DNA from: Acutalibacter muris
GTDB lineage: Bacteria > Bacillota > Clostridia > Oscillospirales > Acutalibacteraceae
Length of the DNA stretch: 64,000 bases
Direction: 5' to 3'
NCBI RefSeq assembly: GCF_002201475.1
Contig: NZ_CP021422.1
Span: forward strand, 3,738,814-3,802,813
The position numbers and the translations under genes are program-made. The notes beneath the pieces were generated by a model. The model did not search any database. It was not told the DNA's origin and saw only the letters and a list, made by a program, of their open reading frames with translations. Positions 1 to 7,686 of this stretch are shown in pieces (position 1 is the first letter of the stretch; each line of letters starts with the position of its first letter).

Positions 1-1
1 C

Positions 2-637
2 GTTCTCTGGGTCCATAGGGAGAACCTGCCCGGAGCTGTGGCAAGCATTCTTGATGGGGCTTTCACTTTACGCGCGGGCGCGGGCGGCACGGCGGGTATG
101 CTTATAGCCATGAGGGCCGGGGTGTCCCGGGGGGTGTTCACCAACGAAGCGGGGCTTGGGAGCTCAGCCTTCGCCTATACGGACGTGCGGGGCCATACCC
201 CGGGGGAGATAGGCTCTATGGGGATATTTCAGGTGTTCGCGGACACTATTGTCATGTGCACCGTCACGGGCCTATGCCTCCTGTGCAGCTGCCCGCCGGA
301 GGCTATGGACGGCGCGGAGCTCACCTTTTACGCGTACCGCTCCGCTTTGGGATCGGTTGGTGGCACGGCGGTCTCCCTGTGCACGGCGCTGTTCGCCCTG
401 GCTACAGTCCTCGCCTGGTGCTGCTATGGCAAGGAGGGGCTGATGTACCTGACAAAGGGCCACGGCGGGGCGGCCTATCCCATAGCGGCAGGAATAGCCG
501 CGTTCGCCGGGTGCCTGCTGCCCTTAGACCAGGTGTTCCTGCTGGGCGACGCCATGAACGGGCTGATGGCAATACCCAACGTGCTGGCGCTGTTTTGGAG
601 GGCGCGTCAAAAGGAAGAACCCCTGGAAACCGCATAG
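2..637 (+). CDS. Alanine/glycine:cation symporter family protein (AGCS), C-terminal part
   Basis: The reading frame is open to the left edge, so the N-terminus lies outside the window; the visible part is about 211 residues. The family-typical stretch RGVFTNEAGLGSS is present near residue 50 of the visible part, followed by several hydrophobic membrane segments and a short basic/acidic tail. AGCS proteins are inner-membrane importers that couple alanine or glycine uptake to sodium. The usual length is about 450 residues, so roughly the second half is seen. The stop codon lies in the loop of a strong terminator. The family is certain; the exact substrate is not shown by the sequence. Confidence 0.9.
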   Translation, partial: VLWVHRENLPGAVASILDGAFTLRAGAGGTAGMLIAMRAGVSRGVFTNEAGLGSSAFAYTDVRGHTPGEIGSMGIFQVFADTIVMCTVTGLCLLCSCPPEAMDGAELTFYAYRSALGSVGGTAVSLCTALFALATVLAWCCYGKEGLMYLTKGHGGAAYPIAAGIAAFAGCLLPLDQVFLLGDAMNGLMAIPNVLALFWRARQKEEPLETA

Positions 638-654
638 TTTCCAGAGGTTCTTTT
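616..654 (+). terminator. Rho-independent terminator of the symporter gene
   Basis: A 14-15 bp stem with one mismatch (arms AGAACCCCTGGAAAC and GTTTCCAGAGGTTCT) encloses a loop CGCATA and ends in TTTT. The TAG stop codon of the symporter is formed at the loop/stem border, so the 3' UTR is essentially absent. Confidence 0.85.
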
Positions 655-729
655 GGTGGCCGACGGATCACCGCACTCCGTTTGGTGACCGATGGGTCCA
701 CCTGCGCTCTGCTTGGTGACCCATCGGGG
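653..729 (-). repeat. Three imperfect CCA-ended repeats at and behind the tRNA-Lys 3' end
   Basis: Read on the minus strand, the tRNA 3' terminus GATGGGTCACCA is followed by two further units of about 30 nt that end in CATCGGTCACCA and CGTCGGCCACCA. The first downstream unit also contains GACCCATC, which is complementary to the tRNA acceptor 3' strand GATGGGTC, so a hairpin can form across the processing site. These could be decayed tRNA 3' fragments, old attachment-site duplications or a processing/termination structure. Confidence 0.5.
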
Positions 730-789
730 ATTTGAACCCCGGACACCCTGATTAAAAGTCAGGTGCTCTGCCAACTGAGCTAATGAGTC
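714..789 (-). tRNA. tRNA-Lys (anticodon TTT)
   Basis: The minus strand gives a complete cloverleaf of 76 nt: acceptor arm GACTCAT paired with ATGGGTC, D arm TAGCTCAGTTGGCAGAGC, anticodon arm CTGACTTTTAATCAG with anticodon TTT, and T arm GGGGTTCGAATCCCC. The terminal CCA is encoded. It has its own promoter inside the 3' end of the neighbouring penicillin-binding protein gene. Confidence 0.96.
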
Positions 790-816
790 ATTCCGTGCAA
801 ATCATAGAGCTTTTTA

Positions 817-845
817 ATTATAGCAAGTTTTCCCCGGGATGTCAA
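817..845 (-). promoter_or_regulatory. Sigma-A promoter of tRNA-Lys
   Basis: The minus strand carries TTGACA, a 17-nt spacer ending in TGC, and TATAAT, a near-perfect housekeeping promoter about 20 nt upstream of the tRNA. It overlaps the stop codon of the upstream penicillin-binding protein gene. Confidence 0.85.
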
Positions 846-2467
846 CCTAATTTTTTGGCGGCTATCCCCTCCGCCAGCTCACGGAAGGTTTTTGCCGCGC
901 TGCCGCTGTCCCTTGCTCCCTCCTTCAGCACAGTTATACAGTATCGCGGCCCGGTATCGTCCGAAATGAACCCGCAGTACCAGAAGTTCAGCAGCTCCTC
1001 TCCGTCCTCGTACACCCCGGTCTGTGCTGTGCCGGTCTTTATCCCGCTGACGCAGCCCGCAGGCGCGGCCTTGGTCCCGGTGCCGTCCTTTGCCGCGCCT
1101 ATAAGGTACTGCTGCAAAAGCTTCGCCGTGCGGCCGCTCATGGCAGTGTAGGCCTCGTCGGAGACGGGCTTTTGAGGTATCAGTTCCCTGTTCTCGGCCA
1201 CAAGGCCCTCTATGAGCTTTGGCGAACTATACTCCCCGCCGGAGGCTATGGCGTTCATCATGCCGCACAGCTGCACGGGGGTAACTGTAAGGTCTCCCTG
1301 GCCAAAGGAGAAGTTGGCCAGGGCCCGGTAGTTATACAGACTGTCGATATTCGGAAGGTTTCCCCCTGCACTGTAGAGCCCCCGGCCAAACTCCTGCTGG
1401 ACCCCAAAGCCCAGCTCGTACGCCATGCTCAGCACCGGCTGGCCGCCCATAGCCCGGGCCGTGCTGATAAAGTAGCCGTTGCAGGACTGCTCAAGGGCCT
1501 CCTGCAGGCCCACCGTACCATGGGGCTGGCCGTCATAGCAGCGGAACATGAGCCCTCCGGCGTTTATGGAGCCGGTGCAGTCGAAGGTCTTTAGCACAGA
1601 GCCCTCCTCAAGGGCCGTGGCGGCAGTGACCAGCTTGAAGACCGAGCCGGGGGCATAGGCGCTGAAGGCTCGGTTCAAAAGGGGGGAATCCGGGTCGCCC
1701 GAGGCTTCGTATATCTCGTCCTGCCGGAAGCCCGGCATACTGACAAGGGCCCGTATCTCGCAGTTCGGGACCTCTGTGACCACCACCGCGCCCTTGCCCA
1801 GCTCCTCTGACGCCTTTTCGGCCAGGAGCTGTATGTCGGAATCTATCGTGACGGCCACACCCCCGGCGGTTTGTTCCATGGTGTTCTCGGTCCGGCGCTC
1901 CGCCCCGGCGATGGCCCTGCCCAATGCGTCCACCTGATAGTACACCGTAAGCTGCCCCTTATACTGAGAGAGGGCGTCGTCCATGGCAAGCTCTATCCCC
2001 GAGGCCCCCCGCCCCATGCCGTCAAGATATCCTATCACATGGGGAGCCAGCTGGTTTTCGCCATAGCGCCGGGGCACGCTGAAGGTCTCTATGCAGGCGT
2101 GCTCTATGGGCCTTGAGATCTCCAGGGTGAAGGGCCTGCCGTCCTCCAGGGCCGCCGCCAGCCGCTCCCTATAGCGGCCCCGGGTAGCGGTCTCCAGGGC
2201 GCCCACGGCCTCGATGGTGGGGGCCACCGCCGCCACCCAGCGGCTGGTGCTGCCGGTAAGGGGCGCGAGGTTACAGTCATATATGGTCCCCCGGGACCGG
2301 GCCACATCCAGCCTGTACAAGCTCTGCTGCCCTGCGGCGGCAACATACTCGGCCCGGCCCGAGACGCTTATAAGGGAGTGGCCGGCAAAGGCCATCAACG
2401 CAAATATCAGCGCCAGCATAAACCAGGCGCGCAGCTTCATAAGAGAGAGTCTTTTTGTCCGTTTCAC
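842..2467 (-). CDS. Penicillin-binding transpeptidase (FtsI/PBP2 family)
   Basis: A D,D-transpeptidase that cross-links peptidoglycan on the outer face of the membrane. An N-terminal membrane segment (about residues 12-35) is followed by a dimerisation domain and the transpeptidase domain. The three active-site motifs are visible: SVFK near residue 275 (catalytic Ser), SCN near 328 and KTGTAQT near 477. The length, 541 residues from the GTG start chosen here, fits small class B enzymes. This start has AGAGGTGAT five to six nt upstream, unlike a TTG six codons earlier. It is divergent from the TSUP genes across a 37-bp palindrome. Which class B PBP it is (divisome, elongasome or sporulation) cannot be said. 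Confidence 0.9.
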   Translation of the reverse strand: MKRTKRLSLMKLRAWFMLALIFALMAFAGHSLISVSGRAEYVAAAGQQSLYRLDVARSRGTIYDCNLAPLTGSTSRWVAAVAPTIEAVGALETATRGRYRERLAAALEDGRPFTLEISRPIEHACIETFSVPRRYGENQLAPHVIGYLDGMGRGASGIELAMDDALSQYKGQLTVYYQVDALGRAIAGAERRTENTMEQTAGGVAVTIDSDIQLLAEKASEELGKGAVVVTEVPNCEIRALVSMPGFRQDEIYEASGDPDSPLLNRAFSAYAPGSVFKLVTAATALEEGSVLKTFDCTGSINAGGLMFRCYDGQPHGTVGLQEALEQSCNGYFISTARAMGGQPVLSMAYELGFGVQQEFGRGLYSAGGNLPNIDSLYNYRALANFSFGQGDLTVTPVQLCGMMNAIASGGEYSSPKLIEGLVAENRELIPQKPVSDEAYTAMSGRTAKLLQQYLIGAAKDGTGTKAAPAGCVSGIKTGTAQTGVYEDGEELLNFWYCGFISDDTGPRYCITVLKEGARDSGSAAKTFRELAEGIAAKKLG

Positions 2468-2483
2468 GGTATCACCTCTATGC

Positions 2484-2520
2484 AATTATGTGTATTTTCG
2501 GACGGAAAATACGCATAATT
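2484..2520. promoter_or_regulatory. Long palindrome in the 68-bp divergent promoter region
   Basis: Arms AATTATGTGTATTTTC and GAAAATACGCATAATT (15 of 16 positions complementary) flank a 5-nt centre. The palindrome fills most of the gap between the divergent PBP gene and the TSUP gene. Each arm ends in CATAAT, a possible -10 box facing outward, so it may be a shared operator-promoter. No known binding motif was recognised. Confidence 0.55.
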
Positions 2521-2535
2521 ACCTTCGGAGAGGAG

Positions 2536-2904
2536 ATGGTGGAGATGGACAGAAAATGGAAATACTGCATTACCGGTGGCCTTGCGGGCCTTGCCAACGG
2601 CCTTTTCGGCTCCGGCGGAGGGCTCTTTCTCGTGCCCCTCTTTACCCGCTGGACGGACCTGCCCGAGCGCAAGGCCTTCGCCACTTCGGTGGGGGTGATA
2701 CTGCCCTTGTCGGCGGTATCTGCGGTAGTCTATTTCTTCAAGGGAGCCGTGGATCTGAGCGCCGCCTGGCCCTATATCCTGGGCGGGGCAGCAGGGGGAC
2801 TCCTCTCCGGCAGGGCGCTTAAGAAGGTGCCGGTAAAGTGGTTGAGACGGGGCTTCGGCGCGCTGATGGCATACTGTGGGGCAAAGGCGGTGCTGGGCCT
2901 GTGA
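2536..2904 (+). CDS. TSUP (TauE/SafE) family membrane protein, first half
   Basis: About 122 residues with four hydrophobic segments and a glycine-rich first helix (GLANGLFGSGGGLFLVPLF), which is the signature of the N-terminal repeat of TauE/SafE sulfite/organosulfur exporters. GGAGAGGAG lies directly upstream; an ATG three codons later (2545) is an equally good start. The last codons overlap the GTG start of the next gene, so the two halves are translationally coupled and very probably form one transporter. The full-length family normally has about 250 residues in one chain. The substrate is unknown. Confidence 0.8.
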   Translation: MVEMDRKWKYCITGGLAGLANGLFGSGGGLFLVPLFTRWTDLPERKAFATSVGVILPLSAVSAVVYFFKGAVDLSAAWPYILGGAAGGLLSGRALKKVPVKWLRRGFGALMAYCGAKAVLGL

Positions 2905-3275
2905 GTATAGCCATAGCGGTGCTTATAGGGGCGCTGACCGGGGTGCTGTCCGGCCTGGGCGTCGGGGGCGGGACTCTTCTGCTCTTATGGATGACGGCAG
3001 TGATGGGAATGGACCAGGCCAGAGCCGGCGGAGTAAACCTCCTGTACTTTATTGCCTGCGCCCTGCCGGCGGTATTTGGGCATATAAAAAACGGCCTTAT
3101 AGAGAAGAAGGCCGTTTTCTGGTGCGTCATATTCGGTGTGCCCGCCTGTATAACCGGTTCCCTTTTGGCTGCGGGGATGGACATGGGGCTTCTGAAAAGG
3201 CTTTTCGGCGGTTTCATACTGATAATTGGCGTGAAGGAACTGTTCTATAAAAACCGCTCTCAGCGGCCCTTATAG
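2901..3275 (+). CDS. TSUP (TauE/SafE) family membrane protein, second half
   Basis: 124 residues from a GTG that overlaps the TGA of the preceding half by four bases. The first helix repeats the family motif (GALTGVLSGLGVGGGTLLLLW), and four membrane segments are predicted. It corresponds to the second repeat of a TauE/SafE exporter, so the pair looks like a split or never-fused transporter rather than a frameshift, because both halves have their own start and intact ends. The 3' end overlaps the tail of the convergent DUF308 gene by 16 bp. Confidence 0.8.
   Translation: MSIAIAVLIGALTGVLSGLGVGGGTLLLLWMTAVMGMDQARAGGVNLLYFIACALPAVFGHIKNGLIEKKAVFWCVIFGVPACITGSLLAAGMDMGLLKRLFGGFILIIGVKELFYKNRSQRPL
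3249..3266 (-). terminator. Terminator overlapping the DUF308 stop codon
   Basis: On the minus strand CCGCT-GAG-AGCGG is followed by TTTTT. The TGA stop of the DUF308 gene spans the stem/loop border, so this short hairpin ends the transcript at the stop codon. Confidence 0.65.
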
Positions 3276-3796
3276 ATGCGGTCGGATATAACGGTGTTTA
3301 TAAGGGTGGAAACGCCGTCAAAAACAAAGCCCGCGCCCACAAACGCTATCAGCGTCTCCACGGCCCCAAAGGGGTTTAGGATTATCACCACCCCAAACGC
3401 CGCCAGGGCTAAGGCGGCAAGCAGGGAGGCCCACCACTTGTCAAAGCCCAGGGCCTTCATGTCCTGGGCCCTCTTTATGGCGGACACGCTATCCACCAGG
3501 ATATATATACCAAGGGCCACGGGTATGATGGACACTATAAACTGCGGGGAGATAAGCAGCAAAAGCCCCAGGGCAAGAAGGACCACCCCCAGGGACAGGT
3601 CAAAGGGCTGGCCCTCCTCCGTCATGCCGTACTTCCGGCAGGCAATGATTTTTGACAGTCCGTACCATACAGTGACAACGCCGATAAGCGTACACGTCAG
3701 GCGCAGGGTCTTGCCCGGGGCGATTATCAGCACCAGGCCCAGGAGGGTGTATAAAATTGAGGTCAGTATAAGGCTGTTGCGGAAATATTTGAGCAT
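3260..3796 (-). CDS. DUF308 / HdeD-like small membrane protein
   Basis: 178 residues arranged as six hydrophobic helices in pairs, with the family look of HdeD/DUF308 (LLGLVLIIAPG, repeated as LLLLISPQF and ILNPFGAVETL). HdeD-like proteins sit in the cytoplasmic membrane; the E. coli member is linked to acid resistance but the biochemical role is unknown. The ATG at 3796 was chosen because AAGGA lies eight nt upstream; an ATG two codons earlier (3802) is too close to it. It probably shares a transcript with the lipoprotein gene that ends 20 bp upstream. Confidence 0.75.
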   Translation of the reverse strand: MLKYFRNSLILTSILYTLLGLVLIIAPGKTLRLTCTLIGVVTVWYGLSKIIACRKYGMTEEGQPFDLSLGVVLLALGLLLLISPQFIVSIIPVALGIYILVDSVSAIKRAQDMKALGFDKWWASLLAALALAAFGVVIILNPFGAVETLIAFVGAGFVFDGVSTLINTVISDRIYKGR

Positions 3797-3816
3797 ATTC
3801 ATGGTCCTTTCATGGT

Positions 3817-4644
3817 TTATTTCTGCTGTATCCGTTTCACGGACTGCAAGCTCTCCTCCGCCCCACACTGCTCTACATATGGCTGGAGCTCCTCATATGC
3901 CTTCTCAGGGTCAGTTTCGTCGTAGTAGAAGTATGTCCACTGGGACAGATTGCTGTGGGCATAGTTGCAGTGGATATTGCCGGTGTACACCTGTACCACC
4001 GGGTCGGTTATGGAGCCGTTCTCGCAGACGATATCCTCCCGATAGACCGGGTAGCTCTGGCCGTCCTCCACGTAAATGATGTTGACGGTAAGCTCCTCTT
4101 CGGTAAGGTCCGAGCGCTCGCTTAGGCCCGCGTCCTCGTTATAGCTGTTCTCGGCCGTCACCTTCTCAAAGTAGAACCTGGCCCTATAGGCCTTTATTAT
4201 GTCCTGCTCCCGGTCCTTGAATTTCTCGGGGACAAGTATATTCTGGGTGCGGTCGTCTATGACCAGGCTTTCACTGGCTGGCGTGCCGCCGGCAGCTTTT
4301 ATGCCGTGGAGGTCCAGGTAGTTCCTGTCCACGCAGACACAGTGCCCGGCGGGGTCTATCTCGGTGGGCAGGTCCCTTCGGTTCATCTCCCAAAGGGGCG
4401 TGCCCTCGCCGTCAACGTCCTGAAAGTTATAGGCGTTCATTACAAATACGCCGGCCTTCTCCTCCAACAGGGACAAGAGCTTCTGGCTCCGTGTCGCTAT
4501 CTCAAGGTATGCCTTTGGGTCGTCCTCGCCGCTGTACTTCAGGACCGTGGTGTAGACGTATCGTCCCTCCGGGTCCTTGGCATTAGTGCAGCCCGCAAAC
4601 AGTATCAGCAGGCAGAGGGTCAAAAATAGGGCTGCCTTTTTCAT
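3817..4644 (-). CDS. Putative lipoprotein of unknown function
   Basis: 275 residues beginning with a lipoprotein signal (MKKAALFLTLCLLILFAGC); the lipobox LFAGC places a lipid-anchored Cys at residue 18-19. The rest is a soluble, acidic, mixed alpha/beta domain of about 255 residues. A segment reading ILVPEKFKDREQDI loosely recalls the extracellular domain of bacteriocin-associated permeases (DUF1430), but no permease or ATPase gene is adjacent, so this is only a hint. GGGAGTGAT precedes the ATG. It probably forms an operon with the DUF308 gene downstream. Confidence 0.7.
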   Translation of the reverse strand: MKKAALFLTLCLLILFAGCTNAKDPEGRYVYTTVLKYSGEDDPKAYLEIATRSQKLLSLLEEKAGVFVMNAYNFQDVDGEGTPLWEMNRRDLPTEIDPAGHCVCVDRNYLDLHGIKAAGGTPASESLVIDDRTQNILVPEKFKDREQDIIKAYRARFYFEKVTAENSYNEDAGLSERSDLTEEELTVNIIYVEDGQSYPVYREDIVCENGSITDPVVQVYTGNIHCNYAHSNLSQWTYFYYDETDPEKAYEELQPYVEQCGAEESLQSVKRIQQK

Positions 4645-4725
4645 ATGGATATCACTCCCGGTATTTTCTGGGATAATGATACCTTACAGTTCAAAAGAAT
4701 GGCTTGCGGGTTTCTGAAAAGTTTC

Positions 4726-5286
4726 TTACTCTTGAGGAAGTTTCTTCATCATGACGTACTCATTGTGGAGTGTACCGTCCTTAAAGCGGTACGCGTCCGG
4801 CCGCACGCCCACTATGCGGAAACCCCTCTTTTCATAGAGGGACCGGGCCCGGGCGTTGCCCTCCACGAATTCCAGCTCCAGCTGAGTAACGCCCTCCCAT
4901 TCCCCGGCGATGTGCTCCATCTCACAGAACATGGCCGTGCCTATCCCACAGCCCCAGAACTCCTTTAACAGGGCGATGGCAATGAAAGCGCGGTGGCGCA
5001 CCTTCATCATGGGGTTGCGGTGAACACTACAGTTTCCGGCTATTTTGCCATCTACCTCGCAGACTAGCACGGCGGCGTTTTCGTTGGAGTTATTGTCCTC
5101 TATCCACTTGGCCTCGCCCTCGGCGGTGTATTTTGCGCACTCCTCGGGGTAGCGCATGATGAAGTCCGACTCTCCCGCCGAGCGCACAAGATAATCCAAG
5201 AGGCCGGGGATATCCTCGTTTCGGGGGTTGCGCAGAACGGCTTTCCTGCCGTCCTTTAAAGCAAAGTTCACCTCTCTTGTAAGCAT
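4726..5286 (-). CDS. GNAT-family N-acetyltransferase
   Basis: 186 residues with the GNAT fold order: substrate part, then IAIALLKEFWGCGIGTAM (acetyl-CoA pyrophosphate-binding loop, residues about 115-130), then the C-terminal ARSLYEKRGFRIVG motif. It resembles YhhY/RimJ-like acetyltransferases that modify small molecules or protein N-termini. The ATG overlaps the TAA of the upstream acyl-CoA synthetase fusion (TAATG), so the two are translationally coupled and share T-box control. The substrate is unknown; the coupling suggests a related metabolic step, which is inference. Confidence 0.85.
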   Translation of the reverse strand: MLTREVNFALKDGRKAVLRNPRNEDIPGLLDYLVRSAGESDFIMRYPEECAKYTAEGEAKWIEDNNSNENAAVLVCEVDGKIAGNCSVHRNPMMKVRHRAFIAIALLKEFWGCGIGTAMFCEMEHIAGEWEGVTQLELEFVEGNARARSLYEKRGFRIVGVRPDAYRFKDGTLHNEYVMMKKLPQE

Positions 5287-7583
5287 TATTTGTCCTCCTC
5301 TCTTATCTGCACCCGCCTTATCTTACCGCTGATAGTCTTGGGGAGGTCGTCTCTGAACTCAACTATGCGGGGGTACTTATAGGGCGCGGTGTGCTTTTTC
5401 ACATAGGTCTGTATCTCTTTTTTCAGCTCCTCTGTGCCGACCGTGCCCCGTGTCAGGACAATGGTGGCCTTTACCACCTGGCCGCGGATGGGGTCCGGGG
5501 CGGCGGTGACCGCGCACTCCAGGACGTAGGGCAGCTCCATTATCACGCTCTCTATCTCGAAGGGCCCGATGCGGTAGCCGCTGGACTTTATCACGTCGTC
5601 CGTGCGGCCCACGTACCAGAAGTAGCCGTCCTCGTCCCGCCAGGCGGTGTCGCCGGTGTGGTACATACCGTCGTGCCAGGAGGCTTTTGTCTGCTTCTCA
5701 TCCTGGTAGTACCCAAGGAACAGGCCGCAGGGCACGTTCTCATCCGTGCGTATGACTATTTCGCCGGTCTCCCCCACAGGGGCGGAGGTGCCGTCTGGCA
5801 GCACCACGTCCACGTCGTATAAGGGGCTGGGCACCCCCATGGAGCCCACTCTGGGTATGGAGCCCACAGGGTTATAGATTACGCAGGTGGTCTCTGTCTG
5901 GCCGTAGCCCTCCATAAGGGCAAGGCCGGTGGCCCGTTTCCACTGCTCATAGACCTCGGGGTTCAAGGCCTCGCCGGCGGTGGTGGAGTATTCTATGCCG
6001 GAGAGGTCATACTTTGAGAGGTCCTCTTTTATAAAGAAGCGGTACATAGTTGGCGGGGCGCAGAAGGTGGTTATCTTGTATTTTGCGAACATCGGGAGGA
6101 TATCGTGGGCGTCAAACTTGTCGAAGTCATAGGTGAAAATGGCCGCCTCGCACATCCACTGGCCGTAGTATTTGCCCCACATGGCCTTGCCCCAGCCGGT
6201 GTCGGAGATGGTGAAGTGCAGGCCGTCCGGGTTCACGTTGTGCCAGTATCTTGCGGTTATATAGTGTCCCAGGGCATATTTATAACTATGCACGGCTATC
6301 TTGGGGTAGCCCGTGGTGCCCGAGGTGAAGTACATCAGCATTGGGTCGCTGCCCGAGGGTGAGTCGGGCTTTCTCTCGTACACCTCCGAGAAGGCGGCCA
6401 TCTCCTTGTCAAAGTCATGCCAGCCAAGCCGGTTTGCTCCCACCATGATCTTCACCTCCACCCCGGGGCAATTCTTAGCGGAGCGGTCTGCTTCGTCAGC
6501 GGTCTGGCCGTCCGAGGTGCAGAGTATGGCCTTAACCCCCGCCGCTTTAAAGCGGTAGTCAAAGTCGTGCTCCATCAAAAGGTGGGTGGCGGGGATTATC
6601 ACCGCGCCCATCTTGTGGAGTGCGGTGATCACATACCAGAACTGGTAGTGGCGCTTTAAGACCACCAGCACCCGGTCGCCCCGCTTTATGCCCAGGCTCT
6701 CAAGATAGTTGGCTGTCTGATTACTGAGCCTGCTGATATCCGAGAAGGTGAACCGGCGCTCGTTCTTGTCGTGGTCCAGATGGAGCATGGCGAGGCGCTG
6801 GGGCTCCCTTCTGGCTATCTCGTCCACCACGTCGAAGGCGAAGTTGAAGTTCTCCTCGTTCTTGAACTTTATGCCGCTTAATATGCCGTTTTCGTCCAGG
6901 CTGGTCTCAATAAAGGGGTCAATGACGCCCTCCCTGGGCTGGCGGGCCAGCTTGCGGTCTATAAGGGTCTGGAAGCGGTCGGTTTCCGGGGCCTGGTCCT
7001 CGGTGCCCTTCATGACCATGGCGTACAACTGACAGTCCTCCCCGCCGGTGGCTATCATGCCGTGGGGGGTGCCGGAGTTATAGTAGATAGAGTCCCCCTC
7101 GTTCAACACCTCGATATGGCTGCCTATCTGGGCCTTCATGGAGCCCTTGACAACTATATCGAACTCCTGACCCGCGTGGCTTGCCAGCTTTATGGCCACG
7201 TGCTGCTCAGCCTCAGAGTAGGGCATGGTGACAAAAAAGGGCTCGGCGGTCTTGTTCTTGAAGAGCGGGGCCAGGTTCAGGTACTTGAAGCCGTGGCGGC
7301 GGGTTATGGGCAGGCCGTCCCCATGGCGCACGATGGTATAGCTGGAGAGGGTGGGGCTCACCCCGCGTATCAGGTCGGTGGGGTCCACGCCGAAGCGTTT
7401 TGCGCACTTGTAGATGAAGGTAAAGCTGAAGTCCTGCTCCCCCTCCTCACAGTGGGCGTACTCCTCCGTGCTCACACCTGTGCAGCGGGCCATCTCCTCC
7501 TCAGAAAGGCCGGTTATCTCCCGCATGGTGCGGATACGCTGGGCCACCTCTCCCAGCTGGGCCTTCAGATCTGTTTTTTCCAT
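5286..7583 (-). CDS. XRE-type HTH / cupin / AMP-forming acyl-CoA synthetase fusion
   Basis: 765 residues with three parts. Residues about 10-72 are an XRE helix-turn-helix (GLSEEEMARCTGVSTEEY). Residues about 100-195 are a cupin (HVAIKLASHAGQEFDIVVKG then NSGTPHG). From about 250 to the end is an ANL-superfamily acyl/acetyl-CoA synthetase with the P-loop YFTSGTTGYPK, GYGQTE, the hinge YVGRTDDVIKSSGYRIGP and the C-terminal lysine motif PKTISGKIRR. The family activates carboxylic acids to acyl-adenylates and then acyl-CoA. The HTH-cupin part resembles small-molecule-sensing regulators, so the protein may sense its substrate or product. It is preceded by a T-box leader, unusual for this enzyme class. 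The substrate cannot be read; a short or branched-chain acid is a guess. Confidence 0.88.
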   Translation of the reverse strand: MEKTDLKAQLGEVAQRIRTMREITGLSEEEMARCTGVSTEEYAHCEEGEQDFSFTFIYKCAKRFGVDPTDLIRGVSPTLSSYTIVRHGDGLPITRRHGFKYLNLAPLFKNKTAEPFFVTMPYSEAEQHVAIKLASHAGQEFDIVVKGSMKAQIGSHIEVLNEGDSIYYNSGTPHGMIATGGEDCQLYAMVMKGTEDQAPETDRFQTLIDRKLARQPREGVIDPFIETSLDENGILSGIKFKNEENFNFAFDVVDEIARREPQRLAMLHLDHDKNERRFTFSDISRLSNQTANYLESLGIKRGDRVLVVLKRHYQFWYVITALHKMGAVIIPATHLLMEHDFDYRFKAAGVKAILCTSDGQTADEADRSAKNCPGVEVKIMVGANRLGWHDFDKEMAAFSEVYERKPDSPSGSDPMLMYFTSGTTGYPKIAVHSYKYALGHYITARYWHNVNPDGLHFTISDTGWGKAMWGKYYGQWMCEAAIFTYDFDKFDAHDILPMFAKYKITTFCAPPTMYRFFIKEDLSKYDLSGIEYSTTAGEALNPEVYEQWKRATGLALMEGYGQTETTCVIYNPVGSIPRVGSMGVPSPLYDVDVVLPDGTSAPVGETGEIVIRTDENVPCGLFLGYYQDEKQTKASWHDGMYHTGDTAWRDEDGYFWYVGRTDDVIKSSGYRIGPFEIESVIMELPYVLECAVTAAPDPIRGQVVKATIVLTRGTVGTEELKKEIQTYVKKHTAPYKYPRIVEFRDDLPKTISGKIRRVQIREEDK

Positions 7584-7649
7584 TTGGCATCCCCCTAGTT
7601 AAGTATTATAGTAATTTGCCATATATCTAGTTTGCACATTCCTGCCGAT

Positions 7650-7686
7650 AAAAAAACCGTCCCATAGGAATATACCTATGAGACGG
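7650..7686 (-). terminator. T-box terminator
   Basis: The minus strand reads CCGTCTCATAGG, loop TATATT, CCTATGGGACGG followed by TTTTTTT. The 5' arm overlaps the bases that would pair in the antiterminator (ATGAG with CTCAT), as expected of a T-box switch. Confidence 0.88.
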
